Origin: CAZUVM01 sp964623885
GTDB lineage: Bacteria > Verrucomicrobiota > Verrucomicrobiia > Limisphaerales > UBA8199
Length of the DNA stretch: 32,598 nucleotides
NCBI GenBank assembly: GCA_964623885.1
Contig: CAZUVM010000146.1
Location: 1 to 32,598, forward strand
Direction: 5' to 3'
This document shows, in pieces, positions 24,503-32,145 of the stretch (positions are counted from its first letter, which is position 1; every line of letters begins with the position of its first letter). The notes beneath the pieces are model-generated. The model ran no database searches. It was given only the letters and a program-made list of their open reading frames with translations, and was not told where the DNA came from. Position numbers and translations under genes: made by a program.

Positions 24503-25459
24503 ATGAACGTTCCGGCCCCCCAAAGCGGCCTCCAGCCACCGGCATCACGAATCACGCATCACGCTTCACGTATCCCTTCGATCTCAACCGTCGACCAAGT
24601 CATGGCCGAGGAGCGCGCCTCCGCGTTCACCAAACGCAGTATCAAGGCGTCCGCCAAACTCGCCGGCCTGCGAATGGTGACCTCGATGATGGACCTGACG
24701 ACTCTCGAGGGCAAAGATACACCGGGAAAAGTGGCGTACCTTTGCCGGAAAGCGCTTCAACCTGCCGAACCGAAGTACAACGTGCCCCACTGCGCCGCCG
24801 TTTGCATTTACCCGAACATGGTTCGGTACGCGCGCAGGTTCTTGGGAGCTGATTCCCCGGTGCATGTTGCGTCGGTAGCTACAGGGTTTCCGAGTGGGCA
24901 ATTTCCACTGCGCACGCGTTTGGACGAGGTGCGCCGCGCGGTTAGCGATGGGGCGGACGAAATTGACATGGTGATCGATCGTCAGGCCTTTCTGGCCGGC
25001 GACCATGCGCGAGTGTTTGACGAAATTTCCGCGATCAAAACCGCGTGCGGAGCGGCGCACCTGAAGGTAATCCTGGAGACGGGCGAACTGGTGACTTATG
25101 ACAATGTGCGGCTGGCCAGCCGCATCGCCATGGAGGCTGGAGCGGATTTTATAAAAACGAGTACGGGGAAGGTGCAACCCGCGGCAACTCTCCCGGTGAC
25201 ACTGGTCATGCTCGAAGCCATTCGCGACTACTACTTCGAAACCGGTATTCGCATCGGCATGAAACCTGCCGGCGGCATCCGCACGGCCAAACAATCGCTC
25301 GCTTATCTCGTCATGCTCAAAGAGACGCTCGGCGACGATTGGCTGACGCCCGACTTGTTCCGTTTCGGCGCAAGCACACTCCTCAATGATGTCTTGATGC
25401 AAATTGCTAAAAGCGCCGAAGGCCGATACCAGGGCGCCGATTACTTTTCATTGCCGTGA
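24503..25459 (+). CDS. deoC: deoxyribose-phosphate aldolase (long, eukaryote-like form)
   Basis: A protein of about 318 aa that cleaves 2-deoxyribose-5-phosphate to glyceraldehyde-3-phosphate and acetaldehyde. The barrel shows MVTSMMDLTTLEGKDT, ASVATGFPSGQFPL, ADEIDMVID, HLKVILETGEL, the Schiff-base Lys in DFIKTSTGK, and MKPAGGIRTAKQSL. The spacing and wording resemble the long DERA form of animals and several bacteria more than E. coli DeoC. The first about 30 residues (NVPAPQSGLQPPASRITHHA) are translated from the heptamer repeat at 24545-24572 and are unlikely to be functional; ATG 24602 (MAEERASAF) may be the real start. The aldehyde dehydrogenase gene follows on the same strand after the hairpin array. 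Confidence 0.93.
   Translation: MNVPAPQSGLQPPASRITHHASRIPSISTVDQVMAEERASAFTKRSIKASAKLAGLRMVTSMMDLTTLEGKDTPGKVAYLCRKALQPAEPKYNVPHCAAVCIYPNMVRYARRFLGADSPVHVASVATGFPSGQFPLRTRLDEVRRAVSDGADEIDMVIDRQAFLAGDHARVFDEISAIKTACGAAHLKVILETGELVTYDNVRLASRIAMEAGADFIKTSTGKVQPAATLPVTLVMLEAIRDYYFETGIRIGMKPAGGIRTAKQSLAYLVMLKETLGDDWLTPDLFRFGASTLLNDVLMQIAKSAEGRYQGADYFSLP
24545..24572. repeat. heptamer tandem repeat at the 5' end of deoC
   Basis: Four units, TCACGAA, TCACGCA, TCACGCT and TCACGTA, read in frame as ASRITHHASRI. Same family as 22571-22602. Confidence 0.8.
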
Positions 25460-25465
25460 GCACTT

Positions 25466-25678
25466 CAGGCCAAAGCCTGTTTCATACCAGCCCAGCACAA
25501 CGTCCTGGGAAGGACGTTTTTGGTTCGGTGCAGGCTCACAGCCTGCCTCATCAAATCATGAATCGCGCTTTCAGCGCTAACCCGATCTTTGGGGCGAGTC
25601 TACCCAGGGCGTTGCCCTGGGCTGATATGAACGCCGCCGTTGGCGTCGGTCGAAATGTTCGAGAAAGCGCGAGCTTTC
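25466..25678. repeat. array of seven distinct small hairpins
   Basis: Hairpins (arm/loop/arm): CAGGC/CAAA at 25466-25479; AACGTCCT/GGGA at 25499-25518, followed by a T run; GCAGGCT/CAC at 25530-25546; GCGCT/TTC at 25565-25577; CCCAGGGC/GTT at 25603-25621; ACGCC/GCCGTT at 25631-25646; GAAAGC/GCGA at 25663-25678. All arms pair perfectly. The stems differ from each other and the centres are 26-41 bases apart, mean about 33. This fills the deoC to aldehyde dehydrogenase gap; no convincing gene lies in it. The second hairpin could act as a terminator after deoC. Confidence 0.75.
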
Positions 25679-25721
25679 CCTGCTCACCTTCACCCTCAGC
25701 CATCAGCGAATTGACTTTCGT

Positions 25722-27296
25722 ATGAAGAAAAAATCTTCCCTGCGTGTTGGGCAAAATCGACGAAAACCAGGCCGACTGAATATCATTCCAAAATCGAACG
25801 GTTCGTCGTCTGCATCACGTTCCGTGGTTCCGCTTAAGGAACGCCGTCTCAATTTTGGCGGCAAGTGGGATTATGCCCCCGCGCCGGAAACGTTCGAGTA
25901 CATCAAAGTTTCACCACGGCACGAACTTTTTATCGACGGTGAATTTGTGCCTCCGTCGACCGGCAAATACTTCGATTCCATCAATCCTGCAACTGAAGAA
26001 ACGCTGACTGAGATTGGCCTCAGTGCGGAAGCCGACGTCGACCGTGCCGTCAAAGCTGCGCGCCGCGCTTTCAACGAAACCTGGGGCAAGTTTTCCGGAC
26101 GTGAACGCGGCAAATACATTTACCGCATCGCGCGCATCATCCAGGAAAAATCGCGCGAGCTGGCAGTGCTCGAGACAATGGATGGCGGTAAGCCGATCAA
26201 AGAGACGCGAGACATCGACCTGCCGCTGGTTGCCGCGCATTTCTTCTATCATGCCGGATGGGCAGATAAACTCGAATATGCATTCCCGGGCCGAAAACCG
26301 CGGCCGCTGGGCGTGGCCGGACAGATCATTCCCTGGAATTTCCCGCTGTTAATGGCGGCCTGGAAGATTGCGCCAGCCATTGCCTGCGGCAACACCGTGG
26401 TTATTAAACCTTCCAAAACGACAAGCCTGACGCTGCTGCATCTGGCGCAGATTTTTCAGGAAGCCGGCCTTCCGCCCGGCGTCGTTAACGTTGTCACCGG
26501 CACGGGCGACGTTGGCACTGCCATCGTTCGCCATCCGGACATCAACAAGATCGCCTTTACGGGCTCGACCGAGATAGGTAAACAGCTCGCACAATTGATC
26601 GCGGGCACCAACAAAAGGATCACGCTCGAACTGGGCGGCAAAGCCGCCAACATCATTTTCGAGGACGCACCGATTGACCAAGCCATCGAAGGCGTCATTG
26701 CGGGCATCTATTTCAACCAGGGTCACGTCTGCTGCGCTGGTTCAAGACTCCTGGTTCAGGAGAGCATTTTCCCAACGGTGGTGCGCAAGTTGCGCGACCG
26801 CATTCAAACCTTGCGCATCGGCAATCCGCTCGACAAAAACACGGACATCGGCGCGATTAATAACAAGCCACAGCTCGAAAAAATCCGGGAACTGGTCCAG
26901 TGCGGCGTCGATGAGGGCGCTGAACTGGTCCAAACGAGATGCCTGCTGCCACAGCGGGGCTTCTGGTACCCGCCAACTTTCCTCACGGGCGTGACTGCGT
27001 CCCACCGTGTCGCCCAGGAAGAGATCTTCGGACCGGTTCTAGCCGTAATGACCTTCCGCACTCCTGAAGAAGCCATCGAGCGCGCGAACAATACGCCTTA
27101 TGGCCTGAGCGCTGGGGTTTGGACCGATAAAGGCAGCAAAATTTTTAAAATCGTCAACCAGCTTCGCGCGGGCGTGGTATGGGCCAACACTTTCAATAAA
27201 TTCGATCCCACCAGCCCGTTCGGCGGATACAAAGAAAGCGGCTTCGGCCGCGAAGGCGGTTTGCAAGGCCTCGCCGCATATTTGAAGATCAACTAA
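25722..27296 (+). CDS. NAD(P)-dependent aldehyde dehydrogenase
   Basis: A 524-aa ALDH superfamily enzyme oxidising an aldehyde to the acid. Catalytic parts: VAGQIIPWNFPLL (Asn of the oxyanion hole), KPSKTTSLT, FTGSTEIGK, LELGGK (general base Glu), GHVCCAGSR (nucleophilic Cys about 336), EEIFGPVLAV and SPFGGYKESGFGREGG. The enzyme core begins near ELFIDGEFV (about residue 67); before it is a basic extension MKKKSSLRVGQNRRKPG with a following LNFGGKWDYAPAPE segment, so it may carry extra surface interactions. The gene follows deoC on the same strand, so acetaldehyde made by DeoC is the most likely substrate (inferred). Convergent with the DAHP synthase gene. Confidence 0.92.
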   Translation: MKKKSSLRVGQNRRKPGRLNIIPKSNGSSSASRSVVPLKERRLNFGGKWDYAPAPETFEYIKVSPRHELFIDGEFVPPSTGKYFDSINPATEETLTEIGLSAEADVDRAVKAARRAFNETWGKFSGRERGKYIYRIARIIQEKSRELAVLETMDGGKPIKETRDIDLPLVAAHFFYHAGWADKLEYAFPGRKPRPLGVAGQIIPWNFPLLMAAWKIAPAIACGNTVVIKPSKTTSLTLLHLAQIFQEAGLPPGVVNVVTGTGDVGTAIVRHPDINKIAFTGSTEIGKQLAQLIAGTNKRITLELGGKAANIIFEDAPIDQAIEGVIAGIYFNQGHVCCAGSRLLVQESIFPTVVRKLRDRIQTLRIGNPLDKNTDIGAINNKPQLEKIRELVQCGVDEGAELVQTRCLLPQRGFWYPPTFLTGVTASHRVAQEEIFGPVLAVMTFRTPEEAIERANNTPYGLSAGVWTDKGSKIFKIVNQLRAGVVWANTFNKFDPTSPFGGYKESGFGREGGLQGLAAYLKIN

Positions 27297-27323
27297 GCGG
27301 AAAAGAGCCGTTTTGGAACTGTA

Positions 27324-27391
27324 GGGGCCGACGTGAGTAGGCCTTGATCCGCGAAGGATTGCAGCAGTTTTGAGCCTCCTGACCTCGGCTC
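27324..27391. repeat. imperfect inverted repeat between convergent genes
   Basis: GGGGCCGACGTGAGTAGGCC (about 27325-27344) faces GAGCCTCCTGACCTCGGCTC (27371-27390). The arms pair at about three-quarters of positions. Located between the ends of the aldehyde dehydrogenase and DAHP synthase genes, where a bidirectional terminator is expected; no clear T tract. Similar GGAGCCGA-type repeats are common in this phylum. Confidence 0.45.
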
Positions 27392-27408
27392 CTGCATTGG
27401 ATCGCTGT

Positions 27409-28776
27409 TCATCCCTTCGCCATCAGCCTTGCCAGCAGCAGCGCCATCTCCATGGCCTGCTCGTAATTCAGACGAGGGTCGAGCTGTGTCCGATAATCAC
27501 GCGATAAATCCTCCTCGGTCACGCCGCTGGCGCCGCCGATACACTCAGTCACGTTTTCTCCGGTCAGCTCAAAATGAACTCCGCCCAGGTGTGCTCCGCT
27601 GTACTTCAGAATGCGAAACGACAACTCGAGCTCTTTCATAATGTTCTCGAAGCGCCGGGTTTTAATTCCGCTTTTCGTCGTCTCGGTGTTCCCGTGCATA
27701 GGGTCGCAGCACCAGAGGATATGCTTGTCCTGGCTCCGGATCGCTGTGACCAGCGCCGGAAGATGTTTCTCAATTTGGTCCGCACCGAACCGGTGAATGA
27801 ACGTCAGCCGTCCAGGCTCGTTTTGCGGATTCAAAACATCCGCCAAAGTTACGGCCTCCTCCGCTGTGACTCGTGGCCCAATCTTAACGCCAATCGGGTT
27901 CGCAATGCCGCGGAAATATTCCACGTGGGCGCTCTTCAAATCGCGCGTGCGCGCTCCAATCCACGGAAAATGAGTGGAAAGGTTGTACCAGCCAGCTCGC
28001 CGGGGCACCTGCCGCGTTTGCGCTTGCTCGTATAACAGGTGCAGGCCTTCGTGGCTGGTGAAAAAATCCACGCGATTGATGTCCGCCAGCACGCTACCGG
28101 TCAGCGTTTCCATGAACCGCAGCGATTCGCCTATTGATTCCACCATGCGCGTGTAGTCGGCTGCGTGCGGCGAATTGGCAACAAAGCCCAGTTCCCAATA
28201 CTCCGGATGATGCAGGTCCGCGAAACCGCCCTCGATGAGCGAACGGATAAAATTAATTGTAAGCGCCGATCTCTCAAAAGCCCTCAGCAGCAGCTCCGGA
28301 TCGGCGGTCCGTTCCTCGAGCGTAAACCCGGCCCGGTTAATCATGTCGCCTCGATAGCTCGGCAAAGTCACGCCATTGCGCGTCTCGGTATCCGCTGAGC
28401 GCGGCTTCGCATATTGCCCCGCGAAACGGCCAAGTCGAGTTACGCGCTTTTTTCCGCCCTGTACCAGCACCAGGCTCATCTGCAGCAGGATTTTCAGCTT
28501 GCTGGCAATCGCGCTCGATTCACAGTCCTCGAAACTTTCCGAGCAATCGCCGCCTTGCAGCAGGAAGCGTTCGCCGCGGACCGCTCCCGCCAACTGTTGC
28601 TTCAGATTCTCTATTTCCCAACTGGTCACTAGCGGCGGTAATCGTGCCAACTGCCCCAGCACCCGTTTCAAAGCGGCCGCATCGGGATACGCCGGTTGCT
28701 GAGCCGCCGGCTTGCTCTGCCAGGAAGAAGGCGACCACGCCTGATCCACCGCGCTGGGTTGCGTCTTTATCTGCAT
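27409..28776 (-). CDS. class II 3-deoxy-7-phosphoheptulonate (DAHP) synthase
   Basis: A 455-aa enzyme catalysing phosphoenolpyruvate plus erythrose-4-phosphate to DAHP, the first step of the shikimate pathway. This is the class II (plant/Mycobacterium-type) form, unrelated in sequence to E. coli AroF/G/H. Class II marks: PPLVTSWEIENLKQQL, FLLQGGDCSESF (metal-site Cys), RLGRFAGQYAKPRS, PSYRGDMIN, FFTSHEGLHLLYEQA, ILWCCDPMHGNT, FRILKYSGAHLGGVHFELTG and TQLDPRLNYEQAMEMA. Length and motif order are normal and the gene is intact. A NUDIX gene lies upstream on the same strand, with a hairpin repeat (28855-28880) in the 136-base gap. Confidence 0.96.
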   Translation of the reverse strand: MQIKTQPSAVDQAWSPSSWQSKPAAQQPAYPDAAALKRVLGQLARLPPLVTSWEIENLKQQLAGAVRGERFLLQGGDCSESFEDCESSAIASKLKILLQMSLVLVQGGKKRVTRLGRFAGQYAKPRSADTETRNGVTLPSYRGDMINRAGFTLEERTADPELLLRAFERSALTINFIRSLIEGGFADLHHPEYWELGFVANSPHAADYTRMVESIGESLRFMETLTGSVLADINRVDFFTSHEGLHLLYEQAQTRQVPRRAGWYNLSTHFPWIGARTRDLKSAHVEYFRGIANPIGVKIGPRVTAEEAVTLADVLNPQNEPGRLTFIHRFGADQIEKHLPALVTAIRSQDKHILWCCDPMHGNTETTKSGIKTRRFENIMKELELSFRILKYSGAHLGGVHFELTGENVTECIGGASGVTEEDLSRDYRTQLDPRLNYEQAMEMALLLARLMAKG

Positions 28777-28854
28777 TTCGTCGATCGCCAGCGTTGCGTA
28801 TCGCGTGTGAAATGTAAAGGTCCGTAGTCGCGCTGGTATTCGTAGGCGCCCGCT

Positions 28855-28880
28855 GTAGGAACGCCGTCCCCGGCGTCCCC
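28855..28880. repeat. dispersed hairpin repeat, copy 2
   Basis: GTAGGAACGCCGTCCCCGGC then GTCCC; matches the copy at 2693-2718 at 23 of 25 bases and lies in the same relation to its minus-strand neighbour, upstream of the gene start. Confidence 0.7.
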
Positions 28881-28912
28881 ATCTTGTACTGAGTTTGCCT
28901 CCTTGATGTTAG

Positions 28913-29395
28913 TTACGGAGTTTTTCGGGCTCCAGCCGACGGGCGTAGGGCAGCCAACTCTTTCAACAGCGGCACTTGTCCTGGATTGATCTTGATCTGC
29001 GCTTCGCCCAACTCGAAAAACGCCACACCATCCACTTCGGGGAATTCCTGCATCTTCCCGGAGCGCGGCGGCCACTCCATGGTAAAACTGTTGCTTTTGA
29101 ACTGGCGCAGATCGAGATCGCCTTCTACGGCCCAGGCCATCACCAGCTTTCCGCTCTTCAATTTTACAGGTTGTAGCTCCACAAAGTTTCCAGTCGGCTT
29201 CAAACCGGTTTCCTCCTCGAACTCTCGCTTCGCGCACGCCAACGCATCTTCCCCCGGCTCGATTTCCCCTTTTGGGATCGACCATGCCCCCGCATCCTTG
29301 TGCTTCCAGAACGGTCCTCCAAGGTGGGTCAAAAGCACCTCGACCTTTTCATTTCGTATACGATAGGCGACTATACCCGCGCTTTGTTTTCCCAT
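28913..29395 (-). CDS. NUDIX hydrolase
   Basis: A 160-aa NUDIX protein. The NUDIX box runs from G43 to L65, GEIEPGEDALACAKREF then EEETGL, matching G-x5-E-x7-R-E-U-x-E-E-x-G-U with all metal-binding Glu present. The N-terminus (SAGIVAYRIRNEKVEVLLTH) and the SIPKG segment are typical of the small hydrolases that cleave nucleoside diphosphates linked to X (diadenosine polyphosphate, dNTP or similar). Substrate cannot be read. It precedes the DAHP synthase gene on the same strand and may be cotranscribed with it. Confidence 0.92.
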   Translation of the reverse strand: MGKQSAGIVAYRIRNEKVEVLLTHLGGPFWKHKDAGAWSIPKGEIEPGEDALACAKREFEEETGLKPTGNFVELQPVKLKSGKLVMAWAVEGDLDLRQFKSNSFTMEWPPRSGKMQEFPEVDGVAFFELGEAQIKINPGQVPLLKELAALRPSAGARKTP

Positions 29396-29711
29396 ACTCG
29401 TATTGTACCTTCACCCGTCGAACTAAACGAATTCAAGGTCATAGCCAAATCACGCATTCGCCATCGGCAACGTCTCTCCTGCGGTTTTGGCCCCCCACTA
29501 ATTTCTCCAATTTGGCACTGTGACACTCAAGGTGTGACACGGCTTTGCTTCATGTGACAAAACGGCGCTCATGTCACAGCATAAAAAGCTCTTTCAGAAC
29601 TCGCACATATTTTGTAAGTGGCTCATTTAGAAAACCATGTGAAATAATCACCGCCGTGGCATTGTGGCTGCTCAAGTCTTCATTGGCTTCGTATCTACAG
29701 GAGCATTTAAT
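29396..29711. promoter_or_regulatory. dnaK upstream region with four TGTGACA heptamers
   Basis: A 316-base gap between the NUDIX gene (minus) and dnaK. TGTGACA occurs at 29519-29525, 29533-29539 and 29553-29559, with its reverse complement TGTCACA at 29572-29578; the last two form a dyad with 12 bases between. The T/A-rich stretch from 29581 (ATAAAAAGCTCTTTCAG) to the start probably holds the promoter and leader. No CIRCE sequence (TTAGCACTC with inverted partner) is present. The dnaK Shine-Dalgarno is AGGAG at 29699-29703. Confidence 0.55.
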
Positions 29712-31661
29712 ATGGCAAAAGTTATTGGAATCGATTTAGGCACGACCAACTCGTGTATGTCGGTGATGGAAGGCGGAGAACCTGTTGTTTTGGAAAACTC
29801 TGAAGGCCGACGGGTTACCCCCTCGGTCGTCGCCTTTAGTAAGACGGGCGAGCGTCTGGTTGGTGATGCTGCCAAGCGGCAGGCGGTCACCAATTCCAGA
29901 AACACAGTTTATTCGATTAAGCGGTTCATGGGCCGCAAATTCTCGGAAGTCGAAGAAGAGCGGAAGCGCGTGCCCTATAAGGTTGTTGCCGGTCCTAACG
30001 GCGACGCCAATGTGGAAGTGGAGGTTGAGGGCAAAACCAAGCAATTCAGCCCTCCCGAAATTTCCGCCATGATTCTGGCGAAACTGAAAGCTGATGCAGA
30101 AATGCGCCTTGGTGAGAAGATCACCCAGGCAGTAATCACGGTTCCTGCTTACTTCAACGATTCACAACGACAGGCGACCAAAGACGCTGGGCGCATTGCC
30201 GGCTTGGAAGTCCTGCGCATTATCAATGAGCCCACGGCTGCTTCGCTGGCCTACGGTCTTGACAAAAAGAAAGACGAAGAGATCGCGGTGTACGACCTCG
30301 GCGGCGGCACCTTCGATATTTCCGTTCTCGAAATCGGCGACGGCGTTTTCGAAGTCAAAGCCACCAATGGCGACACTCACCTGGGCGGTGACGATTGGGA
30401 TGGCCGGATCATGGATTGGATCCTGGACGAATTCAAAAAAGAACACGGCATGGACCTGCGCAAGCAGCCCGATGCTCTCCAACGCATCAAAGAAGAGGCC
30501 GAGAAGGCCAAGATCGCCCTGTCCAGCTCGCAGGTATACGAAATCAACCTGCCTTTCATTACCGCCGATGCCAGCGGGCCTAAGCACATCAGCATGAAGC
30601 TGACGCGGGCCAAGATGGAACAGCTCTGCGATGATTTGTTCGAACGCACAATCACACCGGTCAAAAACTGTCTCCGCGATGCCGGTCTGCAAGCGGAGAA
30701 AATCGATGAACTCGTTCTGGTAGGTGGCATGACTCGTATGCCCAAGGTCGTGGATACCGCCCGATCACTGGTCAACAAGACCCCGCACCAGGGCGTGAAT
30801 CCTGACGAAGTCGTCGCCGTGGGTGCGGCCATTCAGGCTGGCGTGCTCAAAGGCGAAGTTAAAGACGTCCTCTTGCTCGATGTTACGCCGCTCTCGCTGG
30901 GTATTGAGACCCTCGGCGGTGTTTTCACAAAGCTCATCGAGCGCAATACCACGATTCCGACCCGCAAGTCAGAAATTTTCTCCACCGCTTCGGATAACCA
31001 ACCGGGAGTTGAGATTCACGTGCTGCAGGGCGAACGGCCGCTGTCGCGGGATAACAAAACTATCGGCAAGTTCCATCTCACGGACATTCCGCCGGCTCCG
31101 CGCGGCATGCCGCAGATCGAAGTCACCTTCGACATCGATGCCAACGGCATCCTGCATGTCAGCGCCAAAGACCTCGGCACCGGCAAGGAACAAAAGATCA
31201 CCATCACTGCCAGCAGCGGTTTGAGCAAAGACGAGATTGAAAAGATGCGTAAGGATGCGGAAGCGCACGCTGAAGATGACAAGAAGCAGCGCGAACAAAT
31301 TGAATTGCGCAACGAAGCTGATAACGCGGTTTATCGCTCCGAGAAAATGCTCAAGGACAACGCCGATAAAATCTCGGGCGCAGACAAGAGCAAAATCGAA
31401 GAAGCCATCAAAGAAGCCAAAGAGGCCCTCAAAGGCCAGGATGCCTCCGCCATTCGCACGGCCAGCGAGAAATTGAACGAAGCCTGGCAGGCCGTCTCGG
31501 CTGAGCTCTACAAAGCGGCCGGCGAAAAAGCTCGCGCCAGCCAGGGCCAGGGCCAGCCCGGCGCCAGCGGCCCGCCCCCAGGCGGCGAACAAACCCAGGG
31601 CGGCGGCAAGAAGGACGAAGGCCCCATCATCGACGCCGAAGTCGTCGACGAGAAAAAGTAA
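29712..31661 (+). CDS. dnaK: molecular chaperone DnaK (Hsp70)
   Basis: A 649-aa Hsp70. The nucleotide-binding domain has IGIDLGTTNSC near the start, QAVITVPAYFNDSQRQATKD, INEPTAASLAYGLDK, VYDLGGGTFDIS, NGDTHLGGDDWD and LVLVGGMTRMPKVV; the linker DVLLLDVTPLSLGIETLGG leads into the substrate-binding domain, followed by the helical lid and a Gly/Pro/Gln-rich tail ending GPIIDAEVVDEKK. ATG 29712 sits eight bases after AGGAG; an in-frame start at 29664 would add 16 residues not seen in the family. The gene leads the chaperone block; grpE and dnaJ are not adjacent. A hairpin follows it at 31678-31722. Confidence 0.98.
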   Translation: MAKVIGIDLGTTNSCMSVMEGGEPVVLENSEGRRVTPSVVAFSKTGERLVGDAAKRQAVTNSRNTVYSIKRFMGRKFSEVEEERKRVPYKVVAGPNGDANVEVEVEGKTKQFSPPEISAMILAKLKADAEMRLGEKITQAVITVPAYFNDSQRQATKDAGRIAGLEVLRIINEPTAASLAYGLDKKKDEEIAVYDLGGGTFDISVLEIGDGVFEVKATNGDTHLGGDDWDGRIMDWILDEFKKEHGMDLRKQPDALQRIKEEAEKAKIALSSSQVYEINLPFITADASGPKHISMKLTRAKMEQLCDDLFERTITPVKNCLRDAGLQAEKIDELVLVGGMTRMPKVVDTARSLVNKTPHQGVNPDEVVAVGAAIQAGVLKGEVKDVLLLDVTPLSLGIETLGGVFTKLIERNTTIPTRKSEIFSTASDNQPGVEIHVLQGERPLSRDNKTIGKFHLTDIPPAPRGMPQIEVTFDIDANGILHVSAKDLGTGKEQKITITASSGLSKDEIEKMRKDAEAHAEDDKKQREQIELRNEADNAVYRSEKMLKDNADKISGADKSKIEEAIKEAKEALKGQDASAIRTASEKLNEAWQAVSAELYKAAGEKARASQGQGQPGASGPPPGGEQTQGGGKKDEGPIIDAEVVDEKK

Positions 31662-31677
31662 AGACGTGGGGCGTAGG

Positions 31678-31737
31678 AGCGTTAGAGCGTGAAAACAACA
31701 ATGATGTTTACGCTCTGACGCTTTAACGCTCGACGCT
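31678..31737. terminator. hairpin repeat between dnaK and groES
   Basis: AGCGTTAGAGCGTGAAAAC (31678-31696) pairs with GTTTACGCTCTGACGCT (31706-31722) with small bulges and a 9-base loop, followed by a further related word (TTAACGCTCGACGCT). Probable partial terminator or attenuator uncoupling dnaK from groESL; there is no long T tract. Confidence 0.5.
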
Positions 31738-31815
31738 TCTGACGAATTTCCCTCCGTGAGTGCGGCGGGATTTTGATTCAACGCAAATCAAGAACAACAA
31801 AGAACAAACCAAACT

Positions 31816-32109
31816 ATGGCACTGAACATCAAACCCCTCGGAGACCGCATTCTCGTTGAAGCGGTCGAAGAGAAGGAAGTCAAAAAAGGCGGAATCATCA
31901 TCCCCGACACCGCCAAAGAAAAACCAATGGAAAGCGTTGTCGTGGCCCTCGGCACCGGCAAGACGGATGACAACGGGAAGAAAGTACCGTTTGAAGTCAA
32001 AAAAGGTGACCGCATTCTGGTCAGCAAATATGGCGGCACCGAGATCAAACTCGACGGCAGAGAGTACAAGATACTCAATTCCGACGACGTCCTCGCCGTA
32101 ATGGAATAA
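31816..32109 (+). CDS. groES: co-chaperonin GroES
   Basis: A 97-aa GroES of normal length, the lid of the GroEL chamber. Signature IKPLGDRILVEAVEEKEVKK at the start, the mobile loop with GGIIIPDTAKEKP, then VVALGTGK, VKKGDRILVSKYGGTEIKLD and YKILNSDDVLAVME. groEL follows 36 bases later, giving the standard groESL order. The region upstream (31738-31815) has no CIRCE operator. Confidence 0.98.
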   Translation: MALNIKPLGDRILVEAVEEKEVKKGGIIIPDTAKEKPMESVVVALGTGKTDDNGKKVPFEVKKGDRILVSKYGGTEIKLDGREYKILNSDDVLAVME

Positions 32110-32145
32110 CTACTTAATATTCACTATCTACTATCCATTTAGATT

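Noticed and set aside
25466..25678. CRISPR array
   Set aside because: The hairpins have different sequences, there is no repeated direct repeat, and no cas gene is in the window.
25456..25725. A coding frame of about 89 codons across the hairpin array
   Set aside because: It only translates hairpin repeats, has no ribosome binding site and ends at the dehydrogenase start.
24503..27296. Bacterial microcompartment locus
   Set aside because: No shell-protein gene accompanies the aldolase and dehydrogenase.
29396..29711. CIRCE/HrcA operator before dnaK, also checked at 31662-31815 before groES
   Set aside because: No TTAGCACTC-like half-site with an inverted GAGTGCTAA partner at 9-base spacing was found.
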